Shown piece after piece: positions 11,275-19,411 of a stretch of DNA of 64,000 nucleotides. The position numbers and the translations under genes were made by a program. A model generated the notes under the pieces. It was not told the origin of the DNA. It saw only the letters and a program-made list of their open reading frames with translations, and made no database searches. How positions within the stretch are numbered: the stretch's first letter is position 1; every line of letters starts with the position of its first letter. This DNA comes from Streptomyces sp. LBL (GTDB taxonomy: Bacteria; Actinomycetota; Actinomycetes; Streptomycetales; Streptomycetaceae): assembly GCF_029893585.1 (NCBI RefSeq), contig NZ_JARXYX010000008.1, positions 124,001-188,000 on the forward strand, written 5' to 3'.

Positions 11275-11991
11275 ATGATCACCGTACTCATCGTCCACCA
11301 GCAGGCTCTGCAGCGACTCGGTCTGCGCATGCTCCTGGCGGCCCGCCCCGGTCTGACCGTCGTCGGGGAAACAGCCGACGAAGCCGAGGCTATTCCCTTG
11401 ACCGACCGACTCCGACCGGATGTGGTCCTCATGGACGGCCGCGGTCTCGGTACGGGCGGCATCGAGACGGTCCGCCGTCTCACCCGGTCCTCCCGCGTGC
11501 TCCTCCTGAACCCCACCGGGCACGACCCTTACGTCGCCGCCGCTCTGCGCGCCGGGGCCGGCGGATTCATCGAACCGGATGCCACCCCCGACCAACTGAC
11601 CGCGGCCATCCACACGGTCGCCGTCGGAGACGCCGTCATCTCCTCCGGCCTGACCCGGGAACTCATCGACATCGTCCGAAGACAGCGCCCCGTCTCGGTG
11701 CCCGCCCCGGCGCCCCGGCTCGACGCCCTCACCGGGCGCGAACGGGACGTGCTCACAGCGGTCGCCTCAGGATGCTCCAACGCGGAGGTCGCCGAACGGC
11801 TCTCCATCGCCCCGACGACCGTCAAATCCCACGTCAGCCACATCCTGACCAAGATCGGCGCACGCACCCGCGTCCAAGCCGTGATCTTCGCCTACGAGAC
11901 CGGCCTGCTGCACCCGACCATGACACCGCACGTGTCGTCGACACCGCACGCATCGTCGTCCTACCAGCGGGTCATGCCCGACGCGGCGTAG
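11275..11991 (+). CDS. NarL/LuxR-family regulator with degenerate receiver domain
   Basis: A 238-residue protein with a receiver-like fold (1-120) and a C-terminal LuxR HTH (LTGRERDVLTAVASGCSNAE to TTVKSHVSHILTKIG, about 158-215). The phosphorylation-site Asp is present (VVLMDGRG, Asp54), but the acidic pair near residue 8 is HQQ instead of a DD/DE pair, and the conserved Lys near 105 is replaced (GFIEPDATPDQL). It therefore probably does not follow normal Mg2+-dependent phosphorylation. No kinase gene is adjacent. ATG at 11275 follows AAGGGGGGAG. The gene ends 10 bases before the convergent macro-domain gene. Confidence 0.85.
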   Translation: MITVLIVHQQALQRLGLRMLLAARPGLTVVGETADEAEAIPLTDRLRPDVVLMDGRGLGTGGIETVRRLTRSSRVLLLNPTGHDPYVAAALRAGAGGFIEPDATPDQLTAAIHTVAVGDAVISSGLTRELIDIVRRQRPVSVPAPAPRLDALTGRERDVLTAVASGCSNAEVAERLSIAPTTVKSHVSHILTKIGARTRVQAVIFAYETGLLHPTMTPHVSSTPHASSSYQRVMPDAA

Positions 11992-12001
11992 CGACGGCTC
12001 G

Positions 12002-12511
12002 TCATCCCACCCAGCCGGCGAACACCTCGTACGCCCGCTCGTCGAAGAGCACGAACCGGACCTCCTCGACCGCCGTGTCCGTGGCCCGCACCGTCTCCAC
12101 CGCGATGCGGGCGGCGTCCTCCAGCGGCCAGCCGTAGATGCCGGCGGACACGGCCGGGAACGCGACCGTCCGGGCGCCCAACTCGTCGGCGACGCGCAAC
12201 GATTGCCGGTAGCAGGAGGCCAGCAGCTCCGACCGGTCCTCCTCCTTGCTGTAGCGCGGACCGACGGTGTGGATCACCCAGCGCGCGTCCAGGTCCCCCG
12301 CGGTCGTCGCGACGGCCTGGCCGGTGGACAGTCCCTTGCCGTGGTGACCGGCGCGCAGTCGGCGGCAGTCCGCGAGAATCGCGGGGCCGCCCCGGCGGTG
12401 GATGGCGCCGTCCACGCCGCCTCCGCCGAGCAGGGAGGAGTTGGCCGCGTTGACGAGGGCGTCGGCGCTCTGCCGGGTGATGTCGCCCTGGACGAGGGTG
12501 AGCGTGGTCAT
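12002..12511 (-). CDS. macro-domain (ADP-ribose-binding/hydrolysing) protein
   Basis: A 169-residue stand-alone macro domain. [20 protein letters not shown] and [18 protein letters not shown] are the signature loops: the Asn of NAAN and the Gly-rich [10 protein letters not shown] loop bind ADP-ribose. The middle strand WVIHTVGP and the phosphate loop [12 protein letters not shown] complete the fold. Such proteins (TARG/YmdB/MacroD-like) remove O-acetyl-ADP-ribose or ADP-ribose from acidic side chains. The start ATG overlaps the stop of the upstream FAD oxidoreductase (ATGA at 12508-12511), so the two are translationally coupled. Confidence 0.93.
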   Translation of the reverse strand: MTTLTLVQGDITRQSADALVNAANSSLLGGGGVDGAIHRRGGPAILADCRRLRAGHHGKGLSTGQAVATTAGDLDARWVIHTVGPRYSKEEDRSELLASCYRQSLRVADELGARTVAFPAVSAGIYGWPLEDAARIAVETVRATDTAVEEVRFVLFDERAYEVFAGWVG

Positions 12512-13926
12512 GCTCCGCGCAGCCTCCTCCAGACGGCCTTGGCCGCGTTGTGCCCCGACATGCCGTGCACCCCGGGCCCGGGCGGGGTGGCCGACGAACA
12601 GATGAAGACGGCCGGGTGCGGGGTGCCGTACGGGAACAGGGAGAGCTTGGGGCGCAGCAGGGTCTGGAGCCCCGAGACCGCGCCGGAGGCGATGTCGCCG
12701 CCGACGTAGTTGGCGTTGCGGGCGGCGAGTTCGGGGGGTCCGGCGGTCGCGCGGGCCAGGACGCGGTCGCGGAATCCCGGGGCGAAGCGCTCCAGTTGGC
12801 GTTCGATGGCGTCGGTGAGGTCGCCGGTCCAGCCGCTGGGGACATGGCCGTACGCCCAGAAGACGTGCTTGCCGGCCGGGGCCCGGCCCGGGTCGACGAC
12901 GCTGGGCTGCACGGTGATCAGGAAGGGTTTGTCGGGTGCGCGGCCCTCGCGGGACGCCGCGCGCAGGGCGGCGTTGATCTCGGCGCTGTCGGCGCCGATC
13001 TGCACGGTGGTGGCCCGGTGCGCCTCGGGCGCGGTCCAGGGCACGGGGCCGTCCAGCGCGTAGTCGATCTTGAAGGCACCCGGGCCGTACCGGAAGTTCG
13101 CGTAGTAGCTGCCGAAGCCGGCGATACGGGCCAGGGCGGTGGGCGAGGTGTCGAAGACGTACGCGCGGGCGGGCGGCAGGTCGTCGAGGCGCTTGACCTC
13201 GTAGTCGGTGTGGACGGTGCCGCCGAGGTCCTTGAGGTAGGCCGCGAGCGCGTCGGAGACGGCCTGGGAGCCGCCACGGGCCACCGGCCAGCCGCGGGCG
13301 TGCGCGGCGAGGGCGAAGACCAGGGCGATGGCGCTGGTGGCGAAGCCGCCGAGCGGGGCCATGACGTGAGCGACGAGACCGGCGAACAGTGTCCTGGCCC
13401 GCTCGTCGCGGAAGCGGCGCATCAGCCAGGTCGACGGGGGCAGACCGACGAGGCCGAACCGGGCGAGGGTGACCGGGTCGCGGGGCAGCGCGGTCAACGG
13501 CAGGGACATGAAGTCCCGGGCCAGGGTGTCCCACCGGGGCAGGAACGGCTCGACCAGTCTGCGGTAGGTGCCCGCGTCGCGCGGTCCGAACGAGGCCGCC
13601 GTCTCGCCGACCGACCGTGCCAGGACGGCGGCGGTGCCGTCGGTGAAGGGGTGCGCCATGGGCAGGTCGGCGTGCAGCCACTCCAGGCCGTACCGCTCCA
13701 GGGGCATCGCGCGGAACGCGGGGGAGCTGATCGCGAGCGGGTGGGCCGCAGAGCACGGGTCGTGCCAGAAGCCGGGGAGGGTGAGTTCCTCGGTGCGGGC
13801 GCCCCCGCCGATGGTGTCCCGAGCCTCGAAGACGGCCACGGAGAAGCCTCGCCGGGCCAGCTCCACGGCAGCGGTCAGCCCGTTCGGCCCCGCACCCACC
13901 ACGACCACATCGAGCATCGACGGCAC
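12508..13926 (-). CDS. phytoene dehydrogenase-like FAD oxidoreductase
   Basis: A 472-residue flavoprotein of the CrtI/amine-oxidase-like superfamily. The N-terminal Rossmann motif is [20 protein letters not shown], with the Glu of [16 protein letters not shown] binding FAD ribose. The C-terminal FAD motif is near [23 protein letters not shown] at 13926 is supported by AAGGAGT six bases upstream. The family includes carotenoid desaturases, retinol saturase-like enzymes and uncharacterised oxidases; no carotenoid gene is nearby, so the substrate is unknown. Coupling with the macro-domain gene is the only functional clue. Confidence 0.88.
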   Translation of the reverse strand: MPSMLDVVVVGAGPNGLTAAVELARRGFSVAVFEARDTIGGGARTEELTLPGFWHDPCSAAHPLAISSPAFRAMPLERYGLEWLHADLPMAHPFTDGTAAVLARSVGETAASFGPRDAGTYRRLVEPFLPRWDTLARDFMSLPLTALPRDPVTLARFGLVGLPPSTWLMRRFRDERARTLFAGLVAHVMAPLGGFATSAIALVFALAAHARGWPVARGGSQAVSDALAAYLKDLGGTVHTDYEVKRLDDLPPARAYVFDTSPTALARIAGFGSYYANFRYGPGAFKIDYALDGPVPWTAPEAHRATTVQIGADSAEINAALRAASREGRAPDKPFLITVQPSVVDPGRAPAGKHVFWAYGHVPSGWTGDLTDAIERQLERFAPGFRDRVLARATAGPPELAARNANYVGGDIASGAVSGLQTLLRPKLSLFPYGTPHPAVFICSSATPPGPGVHGMSGHNAAKAVWRRLRGA

Positions 13927-14049
13927 CTTCGGACTCCTTCGTCAGCCGACGGCCTGTGAGGATCAGGATATGACGGAGTACGGACAGGGTGGAGCGGGGG
14001 CGTCGCCGGTGGTGGGGGCAGGGCTTCAGCGGCAGCGAGCACCGCGTCG

Positions 14050-14129
14050 GTGACAGCTGGGGCTATCGCGTCGGTGACAGCTGGGGCTACCGCATCCGTG
14101 ACAGCTGGGGCTACCCCTCCGTGACAGCC
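14050..14129. repeat. tandem repeat, 24-bp unit, about 3.4 copies
   Basis: Units beginning GTGACAGCTGGGGCTA start at 14050, 14074, 14098 and (partial) 14121. The spacing is 24, 24 and 23 bp and each unit differs by a few bases. The array sits directly after the stop of the minus-strand phosphatase gene at 14136, in the gap before the convergent region. No spacers of variable sequence are present, so it is not CRISPR. Each unit contains CAGCTG. It may be a slippage-prone element or part of a 3' UTR. Confidence 0.8.
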
Positions 14130-14135
14130 CAGGCG

Positions 14136-14978
14136 CTACCGCGCCCCCAGCAGCTCCGCCACCCGGCGGGCCGTGGCCGCGTCGCGGGCCGCGGTGAACG
14201 GGAGCGTGTTGTGGCCGGTGATGCGGAACGGCTCGCCCGAGCGGGTCAGGTGGGCGCCGCCCGCCTCCTCCACCAGGAGCAGTCCGGCCGCGTGGTCCCA
14301 TGCGGCTTCCCACGAGAACGCCGTGGCGTCCAACTCGCCCCGGGCGATGGCCAGATACTCCAGGCCGGCCGAGCCGCACGCGCGCGGTGCCACGCCCTCG
14401 GTCCACAGGCCCAGCAGGTCCTGTTTCTGTTCCTCGGTCGTGTAGTCCGGGTGCGAGTGAGCCACGCGCAGCTCACGGCCCGGCTCCGGAGCGCCCGGTA
14501 TCAGCCGCTCGCCGTCGAGGAACGCGCCCTGTCCCCGCACGGCCGTGGCCATCTGGTCACGGGCGGGGGCGTACGTCCACGAGGCGAGGAGGACTCCACG
14601 TCGGGCGAGCGCGACCAGCGTGCAGAATCCGGTGTCGCCGTGCACGAACTGCCGTGTGCCGTCCACCGGGTCGACGATCCAGACCGGGGCGTCGGCCTGT
14701 ATCGCCTCGTACGAGATGGGGTCGGCGTGCACCGCCTCCTCGCCGACCACGACCGAGCCGGGCAGCAGGGCACCGAGCGCCTCGGTGAGATACCGCTCGG
14801 CGTTGCGGTCGGCGTCCGTCACCAGGTCGTGCGGGCCGGTCTTCTGGTCGACCTCGTGCGCGGCGAGCCGGCAGAAGCGCGGCATGATCTCGGCCGCGGC
14901 CGCCTTGCGGACGGCCTCCTCCACGGCGGCCGAGTGGTGGGCGAGAAACTCGTCGATGGTTTCCTTGTCTCCGATCAT
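14136..14978 (-). CDS. inositol monophosphatase-family phosphatase (possibly histidinol-phosphatase-like)
   Basis: A 280-residue Mg2+-dependent phosphatase. Metal ligands are visible: LVTDADRNAERYL, VVGEEAVHA (Glu-Glu), and WIVDPVDGTRQFVHGDTGF, the family signature DPxDGTxxF. The late Asp lies in the FSWEAAWDHAAGLLLVEEAG segment. The family hydrolyses inositol phosphates, histidinol phosphate, fructose-1,6-bisphosphate or PAP. Actinobacterial HisN belongs to it, but there is no histidine operon here, so the substrate is open. ATG at 14978 is the start. The gene stands alone, with tandem repeats right after its stop and about 135 bp of featureless DNA before its start. Confidence 0.9.
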   Translation of the reverse strand: MIGDKETIDEFLAHHSAAVEEAVRKAAAAEIMPRFCRLAAHEVDQKTGPHDLVTDADRNAERYLTEALGALLPGSVVVGEEAVHADPISYEAIQADAPVWIVDPVDGTRQFVHGDTGFCTLVALARRGVLLASWTYAPARDQMATAVRGQGAFLDGERLIPGAPEPGRELRVAHSHPDYTTEEQKQDLLGLWTEGVAPRACGSAGLEYLAIARGELDATAFSWEAAWDHAAGLLLVEEAGGAHLTRSGEPFRITGHNTLPFTAARDAATARRVAELLGAR

Positions 14979-15114
14979 GGCTCCATGAGAGCACGCGCCA
15001 CTGACAATCCCCGCCCGTCCGGTGCACAGCGGGTGGAATCACCATGAATACCGGAACCCGGCGGATCACCAGGAATGCCGTACGCCGGCGCTGCGAGCGA
15101 GGCCGACGTCGGGC

Positions 15115-17040
15115 TCAGCGACCGACCGCGTACCCCTGCATGCCCCGCGGGTTCGCCGCCGCCGACAGGATGCCGGTCCGCGGATCCCGGGCGACCGCGC
15201 ACAGACGTCCCTCCGACCACGGGGCGCCCACGGTCACGTCGTGCCCGCGCCGCCGTAGCTCCTCCACGACGTCCGGGGCCGTCCGGGACTCCACCGTGAC
15301 GCTGCCCGGTCGCATGCCGCGGGGGTAGAAGGAGCCGGGGAAGCTGTCGTTGTGCCAGTTCGGGGCGTCGACGGCGCCCTGAAGGTCGAGCCCGCCGCGG
15401 ACGTGGGCCCGCAGCGCGACCGCGAGGAAGAAATGCAGCTGCCACTGGTCCTGCTGGTCCCCGCCGGGCGTCCCGAACGCCATCACCGGCACCCCGTCGC
15501 GCAGCGCGATCGAGGGCGTGAGGGTGGTGCGGGGACGGCGGCCAGGGGTGAGAGTGTTCGGCAGGCCGTCCTCCAGCCAGGTCATCTGCAGCCGGGTCCC
15601 GAGCGGGAAGCCCAGTTCGGGCACGACGGGGTTGGACTGCAGCCAGCCGCCGCTGGGCGTGGCGGCGACCATGTTGCCCCAGCGGTCGACGATGTCGAGG
15701 TGGCAGGTGTCGCCCCGGGTGCGGCCGTCGGCGCCGACGTCGAGGGCGACGCCACGTGCACTGTCGAGGGCGTCCACCTCAGGCTCCCCCGGGGCCGGTT
15801 CCCCTGGGATGGCGGACGTCGTGGGGTACGTGGCGACAGTGGGTTCCCCGGCGCCGAGTACGTCGCGGATCGCGACCGTCGGCTCCCCGACGCCCAGCCC
15901 GTCGAAGCCGGGCTCGTCATCGGCGACCACGCGCGCGTGGCCGCTCAGCCGGGGCGCGCGCCCGCCCGGACTGCCGGGCCGTAGCTCGTACGAGGCCTTC
16001 TCCCCCACCAGCTCCCGCCGCCCCGCGTTGTACGCGTCCGACAGCAGCGCGTCGAGCGGCACCTCGGCCGCGTCCCCGTACCAGGCCTCCCGGTCCGCCA
16101 TGGCGAGCTTGCAGCCCTCGATCAGCAGGTGGACGTAGTCCGCGGAGCCGTGGCGGGGCAGCTCGGGCGGGAGCAGGGCGAGCTGCTGGAGAAGGACCGG
16201 GCCCTGGCTCCAGGGGCCGGCCTTGCACACCGTCCAGCCGTTCCAGTCGTACGTCGCCGGCACCTCGTAGGTCGCGGACCACCCGGCGAGGTCGGCCGCC
16301 GTGAGCGTGCCGGTGTGCCGTTCGCCGCTGGTGTCCATGGTGGGCCGCCGCGCCTGCCGTACCAGCGCCTCGGCGACGAACCCGGTGCGCCACACCTCCC
16401 GCGCGGCCTCGATCTGCGCCTCCCTGCCGCCGGCCCCGGCGACCTCGTCGAGGAGTCGCTTCCAGGTGGCGGCGAGGGCCGGGTTACGGAAGAGCTCGCC
16501 CGGCCGGGGTGCCTTCCCGCCCGGCAGATACACCTCCGCCGACGTGGTCCACTCCGTTTCGAACAGCTCCCGCACGGTCTCGACGGTCGCCCCGACGTTC
16601 TCCACGGGCGCGTGCCCGTGTTCGGCGTACCCGATGGCGTATGTGAGGACGTCGGCGAGGGACTTGGTGCCGTGGTCCCGCAGCAGGAGCATCCAGGCGT
16701 CGAAGGCGCCGGGAACGGCGGCGGCGAGCGGCCCGGTGCCGGGGACAAGCTCCAGGCCGAGCCCCCGGTAGTGCGCGACCGTCGCCCCGGCCGGCGCGAC
16801 GCCCTGCCCGCACAGCACCCGCACCTCCCCGCCCGCCGGGGCGAGCAGGATCGGCACCTCACCGGCGGGCCCGTTGAGATGCGGCTCGACCACATGCAGC
16901 ACGAACGCCCCCGCGACAGCGGCGTCGTACGCGTTCCCCCCGTCCTCCAACACCGCCATCGCCGACTGCGAGGCCAGCCAGTGCGTGGACGACACCATGC
17001 CGAAGGTGCCTTGAAGTGTGGGCCGAGTCGTGAACTGCAT
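15115..17040 (-). CDS. gamma-glutamyltransferase-like Ntn hydrolase (cytoplasmic type)
   Basis: A 641-residue gamma-glutamyltransferase family protein without a signal peptide. The N-terminus (STHWLASQSAMAVLEDGGNAYDAA) and NGPAGEVPILL are family blocks. The autocatalytic nucleophile Thr should be in GDTCHLDIVDRWGNM (about residue 445), followed by ATPSGGWLQSN and the oxyanion region (TPGGDQQDQW). A proline/glycine-rich insert before the nucleophile carries an internal repeat (VGEPTVAIRDVLGAGEPTVA). Lack of a leader suggests a cytoplasmic amidohydrolase (cephalosporin acylase or YwrD-like) rather than glutathione turnover. GGTGAGAG lies before ATG 17040. A second, exported GGT is at 31515. Confidence 0.88.
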   Translation of the reverse strand: MQFTTRPTLQGTFGMVSSTHWLASQSAMAVLEDGGNAYDAAVAGAFVLHVVEPHLNGPAGEVPILLAPAGGEVRVLCGQGVAPAGATVAHYRGLGLELVPGTGPLAAAVPGAFDAWMLLLRDHGTKSLADVLTYAIGYAEHGHAPVENVGATVETVRELFETEWTTSAEVYLPGGKAPRPGELFRNPALAATWKRLLDEVAGAGGREAQIEAAREVWRTGFVAEALVRQARRPTMDTSGERHTGTLTAADLAGWSATYEVPATYDWNGWTVCKAGPWSQGPVLLQQLALLPPELPRHGSADYVHLLIEGCKLAMADREAWYGDAAEVPLDALLSDAYNAGRRELVGEKASYELRPGSPGGRAPRLSGHARVVADDEPGFDGLGVGEPTVAIRDVLGAGEPTVATYPTTSAIPGEPAPGEPEVDALDSARGVALDVGADGRTRGDTCHLDIVDRWGNMVAATPSGGWLQSNPVVPELGFPLGTRLQMTWLEDGLPNTLTPGRRPRTTLTPSIALRDGVPVMAFGTPGGDQQDQWQLHFFLAVALRAHVRGGLDLQGAVDAPNWHNDSFPGSFYPRGMRPGSVTVESRTAPDVVEELRRRGHDVTVGAPWSEGRLCAVARDPRTGILSAAANPRGMQGYAVGR

Positions 17041-17202
17041 CTCTCACCCCGGTGTTTGCGTGCGTCGGTCGACCCATCCAACATCAAAACGGGCCGTGGG
17101 GAGAGTCCGAGGAGAAAGAGCGCGAGGCCATCTCCTCCACGTGCCCGTCGCCCCCTCTGCCCTGGAGCAGTTGTTGACGGGAGCTGTTGTCGGTCGGTTC
17201 GG

Positions 17203-18036
17203 TCAGTTCGCGCGCTCCAGGTTCTTGCTGAACACCAGGGAGTTCACTGTCGCACCGGTCTTCACGTGCGGGCAGTACTTGGTCTGTTTGGTCGAGACCG
17301 AGGTGACGTACTGCACGCCCAGGCCAGGTTGCTCGAACGCCGGGGCGACAGGCCCGGTACACACGAGGGTGTCCTTCTTCACCCGGTACAGGCGGTAGTC
17401 GTAGGGGTACCGCGGGTCCTGGGTGTTGAGATTGGACGGCGGAATCGAGCGTTCACCGTACTTGGCACCGGCCGGCGCGAGGAACTTGCCGAACTCGTTG
17501 CCGAAGCGGTCCAGGAGCTGGCCGGGCTTGAGAGTGATCTCGGCCGCGATCACGTTCCCGTTCATGTCATGGGCGAAGCCGTCGTCGGGGACCAGCGAGT
17601 ACTTCCAGTCGCCCTGCCCGGAGTCGGCGATCGGGTCCCACCACTTGTTGAGGAACTCCACCGGGGTGAGGGTGCCGAACCGATCGTAGCCTTTGAGGAT
17701 GGTGCCGAGGATCCCGGTACGCGGCAGCTCGGCCGGGCCGAACCGCCAGTCGTTGCACTCGAATTGCGTGTGTGCGTAAGGGTAGGGCGACGGCACCAGC
17801 CCCAGGCAGCGGGTCTCCTGGTCGTCCGCTCCGGGCTGGAGGTCCTGTTGCCGCTGCTTGCCCTGGTCGGCTGTCCGGCCACCCGCCGGCGGCGGAACGA
17901 AAACCGCCGGTGTCAGGGAGCGATGGGCGGTGGATGTCTGCGTGTCCACGGCAGCGGACGGGGGAGCACTGAGCAGAAGGGAACCGGCAAGGCCGGCCGT
18001 AGCGGCCACACTCGCACTCCATTGACGTATTGCCAC
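17203..18036 (-). CDS. secreted TNT-domain protein (putative NAD glycohydrolase toxin)
   Basis: 277 residues with a Sec signal peptide (SVAATAGLAGSLLLSAPPSAA) and a C-terminal TNT fold. The block LLDRFGNEFGKFLAPAGAKY, ERSIPP, then YDYRLYRV and APAFEQPGLGVQYVTS matches the tuberculosis necrotizing toxin family, which cleaves NAD+ and NADP+. The Gln of GVQY and the Arg residues of ERSIPP and YDYRLY correspond to the active-site positions described for TNT. GTG at 18036 has GGAGG five bases upstream. The export signal implies action outside the cell or in competitors. I see no recognisable TNT immunity gene next to it. Confidence 0.8.
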   Translation of the reverse strand: MAIRQWSASVAATAGLAGSLLLSAPPSAAVDTQTSTAHRSLTPAVFVPPPAGGRTADQGKQRQQDLQPGADDQETRCLGLVPSPYPYAHTQFECNDWRFGPAELPRTGILGTILKGYDRFGTLTPVEFLNKWWDPIADSGQGDWKYSLVPDDGFAHDMNGNVIAAEITLKPGQLLDRFGNEFGKFLAPAGAKYGERSIPPSNLNTQDPRYPYDYRLYRVKKDTLVCTGPVAPAFEQPGLGVQYVTSVSTKQTKYCPHVKTGATVNSLVFSKNLERAN

Positions 18037-18270
18037 TGATACCTCCGAAAGATCGAGTCCACAGGGCGTCAGGAGCACCCCGACCCATCACAGAAGCCCC
18101 GGCGAGGCACAGCAACACGGGCGGGCCGAACGGGCGTACCCGCCACTCGTTTGCCAGAGGCGGCCCGACGCCACGTGGAGCGCGGCCACACACCATCCAT
18201 CAGGGCATCGAACCATCAGCACATCGAATCAGCGCTCCACCGCCGCATCACCCCATCGACGCACCGCCGC

Positions 18271-18300
18271 ATCGCCCCATCGCCCCATCGCCCCATCGCC
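18271..18300. repeat. 8-bp tandem repeat ATCGCCCC in the divergent region 18037-18462
   Basis: About 3.7 exact copies of ATCGCCCC, preceded by looser CATCG/CCGCATC repeats from 18240. The whole 426-bp region between the secreted NADase gene (minus) and the next plus-strand gene shows no other coding potential that I trust. It must hold both promoters. The simple repeat is a likely site of copy-number change between strains. Confidence 0.7.
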
Positions 18301-18462
18301 CGGACATAAGCGGATACTTGGCGCACCGGCGGCGCACCACCACAGTCACCGGGCAGCCACGGAGCGAGTTGGCTCTTCCGCCCCACAGGGAGTCGTGTGA
18401 GACTGGCGTCCCGTCCGCAGTGCGGACCCCGCTCCGCACCGTCCCCCACGAAATGTGCGCAC

Positions 18463-19143
18463 GTGCGTTCCAGTTCTCTGCCCCTGCCGCTCGCCCTCAC
18501 CGCGCGTCTGTCGCCTGTCGTCGTGCTCGCCGCGGCGGGCTGGGCGATGTCGTCCGGTCCGTTCGCCGCGACGCCCGCCGCCGAGCACAAGGAGGAGCGG
18601 AAGACGGCGAACCAGCCCGCCTCCGCCTCCGCCCCCGCGACAGCGGCGGCCTCGAAGGCGTACTCGGCCGCGCCCTCGCCGTGCGCGAGCGTGGCGAAGA
18701 AGACGATCACGTCGCTCGTTCCGGGCGCCAAGACGGCCGGCAAGGAGATTCCGTCCACGGACGCGAAGCTGCGCCGCACCTGTTCCTGGAACGCGCTCAA
18801 GGGATACGACTACCGCTGGCTGGACGTGTCCTACGAGATCGTGGAGTCGGACGCCGCGGCGCAAAAGTCGTACCAGGAGACGGTATCGGAGAAGAGCGGC
18901 GGCGGAGAGGTGCCCGGTGTCGGCGACTCGGGCTACTCCGTCGTGAACCTCGCCACCGAGGACAAGCAGCAGACCCGCGAGGGCGTGGTGCTGGTCCGTG
19001 TGTCCAACGCGCTGGTGACCGTCACGTACAACGGCAGCGACTTCGAGACGAAGAAGGCGCCCAGCGCGGACGAGATCAACAAGGGTGCCATCAAGGCCGC
19101 CAAGGAGGCGGTCGCCCCGTTGCAGGACGGCGGGAAGAGCTGA
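18463..19143 (+). CDS. secreted DUF3558-like protein
   Basis: From GTG 18463 the product has 226 residues: a basic N-terminus, a hydrophobic leader (LPLALTARLSPVVVLAAAGW), an Ala/Ser/Pro-rich linker and a domain with two Cys (SPCASVAKKTITSLVP, KLRRTCSW). This resembles the extracytoplasmic DUF3558-type fold common in actinobacterial lipoproteins, but no lipobox Cys is visible after the leader. An upstream GTG at 18397 has a better ribosome site (AGGGAG) and would add 22 residues before the leader. Divergent from the secreted NADase gene. Function unknown. Confidence 0.65.
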   Translation: MRSSSLPLPLALTARLSPVVVLAAAGWAMSSGPFAATPAAEHKEERKTANQPASASAPATAAASKAYSAAPSPCASVAKKTITSLVPGAKTAGKEIPSTDAKLRRTCSWNALKGYDYRWLDVSYEIVESDAAAQKSYQETVSEKSGGGEVPGVGDSGYSVVNLATEDKQQTREGVVLVRVSNALVTVTYNGSDFETKKAPSADEINKGAIKAAKEAVAPLQDGGKS

Positions 19144-19288
19144 GCCGGGGGGCGCCCGGAGGGCGGCCGGAAGCCGACCCGGAGGGCGGCCCGCCCCGGC
19201 CGCCCACGCATTCGATCTGTCGATTAAGTACCAGCAGTACCGCGAGGTACGCGGCTTCGGCATCACTTACCTGCACCAGAACGAGCAC

Positions 19289-19316
19289 GCTACCCCAGTC
19301 GGGGGACTGGGGTAGC
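19289..19316. terminator. 12-bp perfect hairpin between convergent genes
   Basis: GCTACCCCAGTC at 19289-19300 pairs with GACTGGGGTAGC at 19305-19316 around GGGG. It lies between the plus-strand gene ending at 19143 and the minus-strand NCS1 gene ending at 19412, where a bidirectional terminator is expected. The pairing continues with GCAC/GTGC after a small bulge. The other ~240 bases of this gap contain no gene I can identify. Confidence 0.6.
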
Positions 19317-19411
19317 TACGTGCTTGGGCGTCCTGACGCGGTGCTGAATCCTTGCCATCAGAGCGACACGTTCAACCTCGCGGTCCGTCGGCGGGAAGGT
19401 CCTTAGCGCAG

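Noticed and set aside
14050..14129. Possible CRISPR array
   Set aside because: Repeats are directly adjacent with no variable spacers; same for 23603-23672 and 26125-26220.
18030..19406. 458-codon plus-strand open frame over the NADase-DUF3558 region
   Set aside because: Composition shifts repeatedly and it overlaps genes with signal peptides and domain motifs; shadow frame.
19204..19411. Possible IS200/IS605 remnant around the hairpin at 19289
   Set aside because: No TnpA/TnpB motif could be found in any frame; kept only as a terminator.
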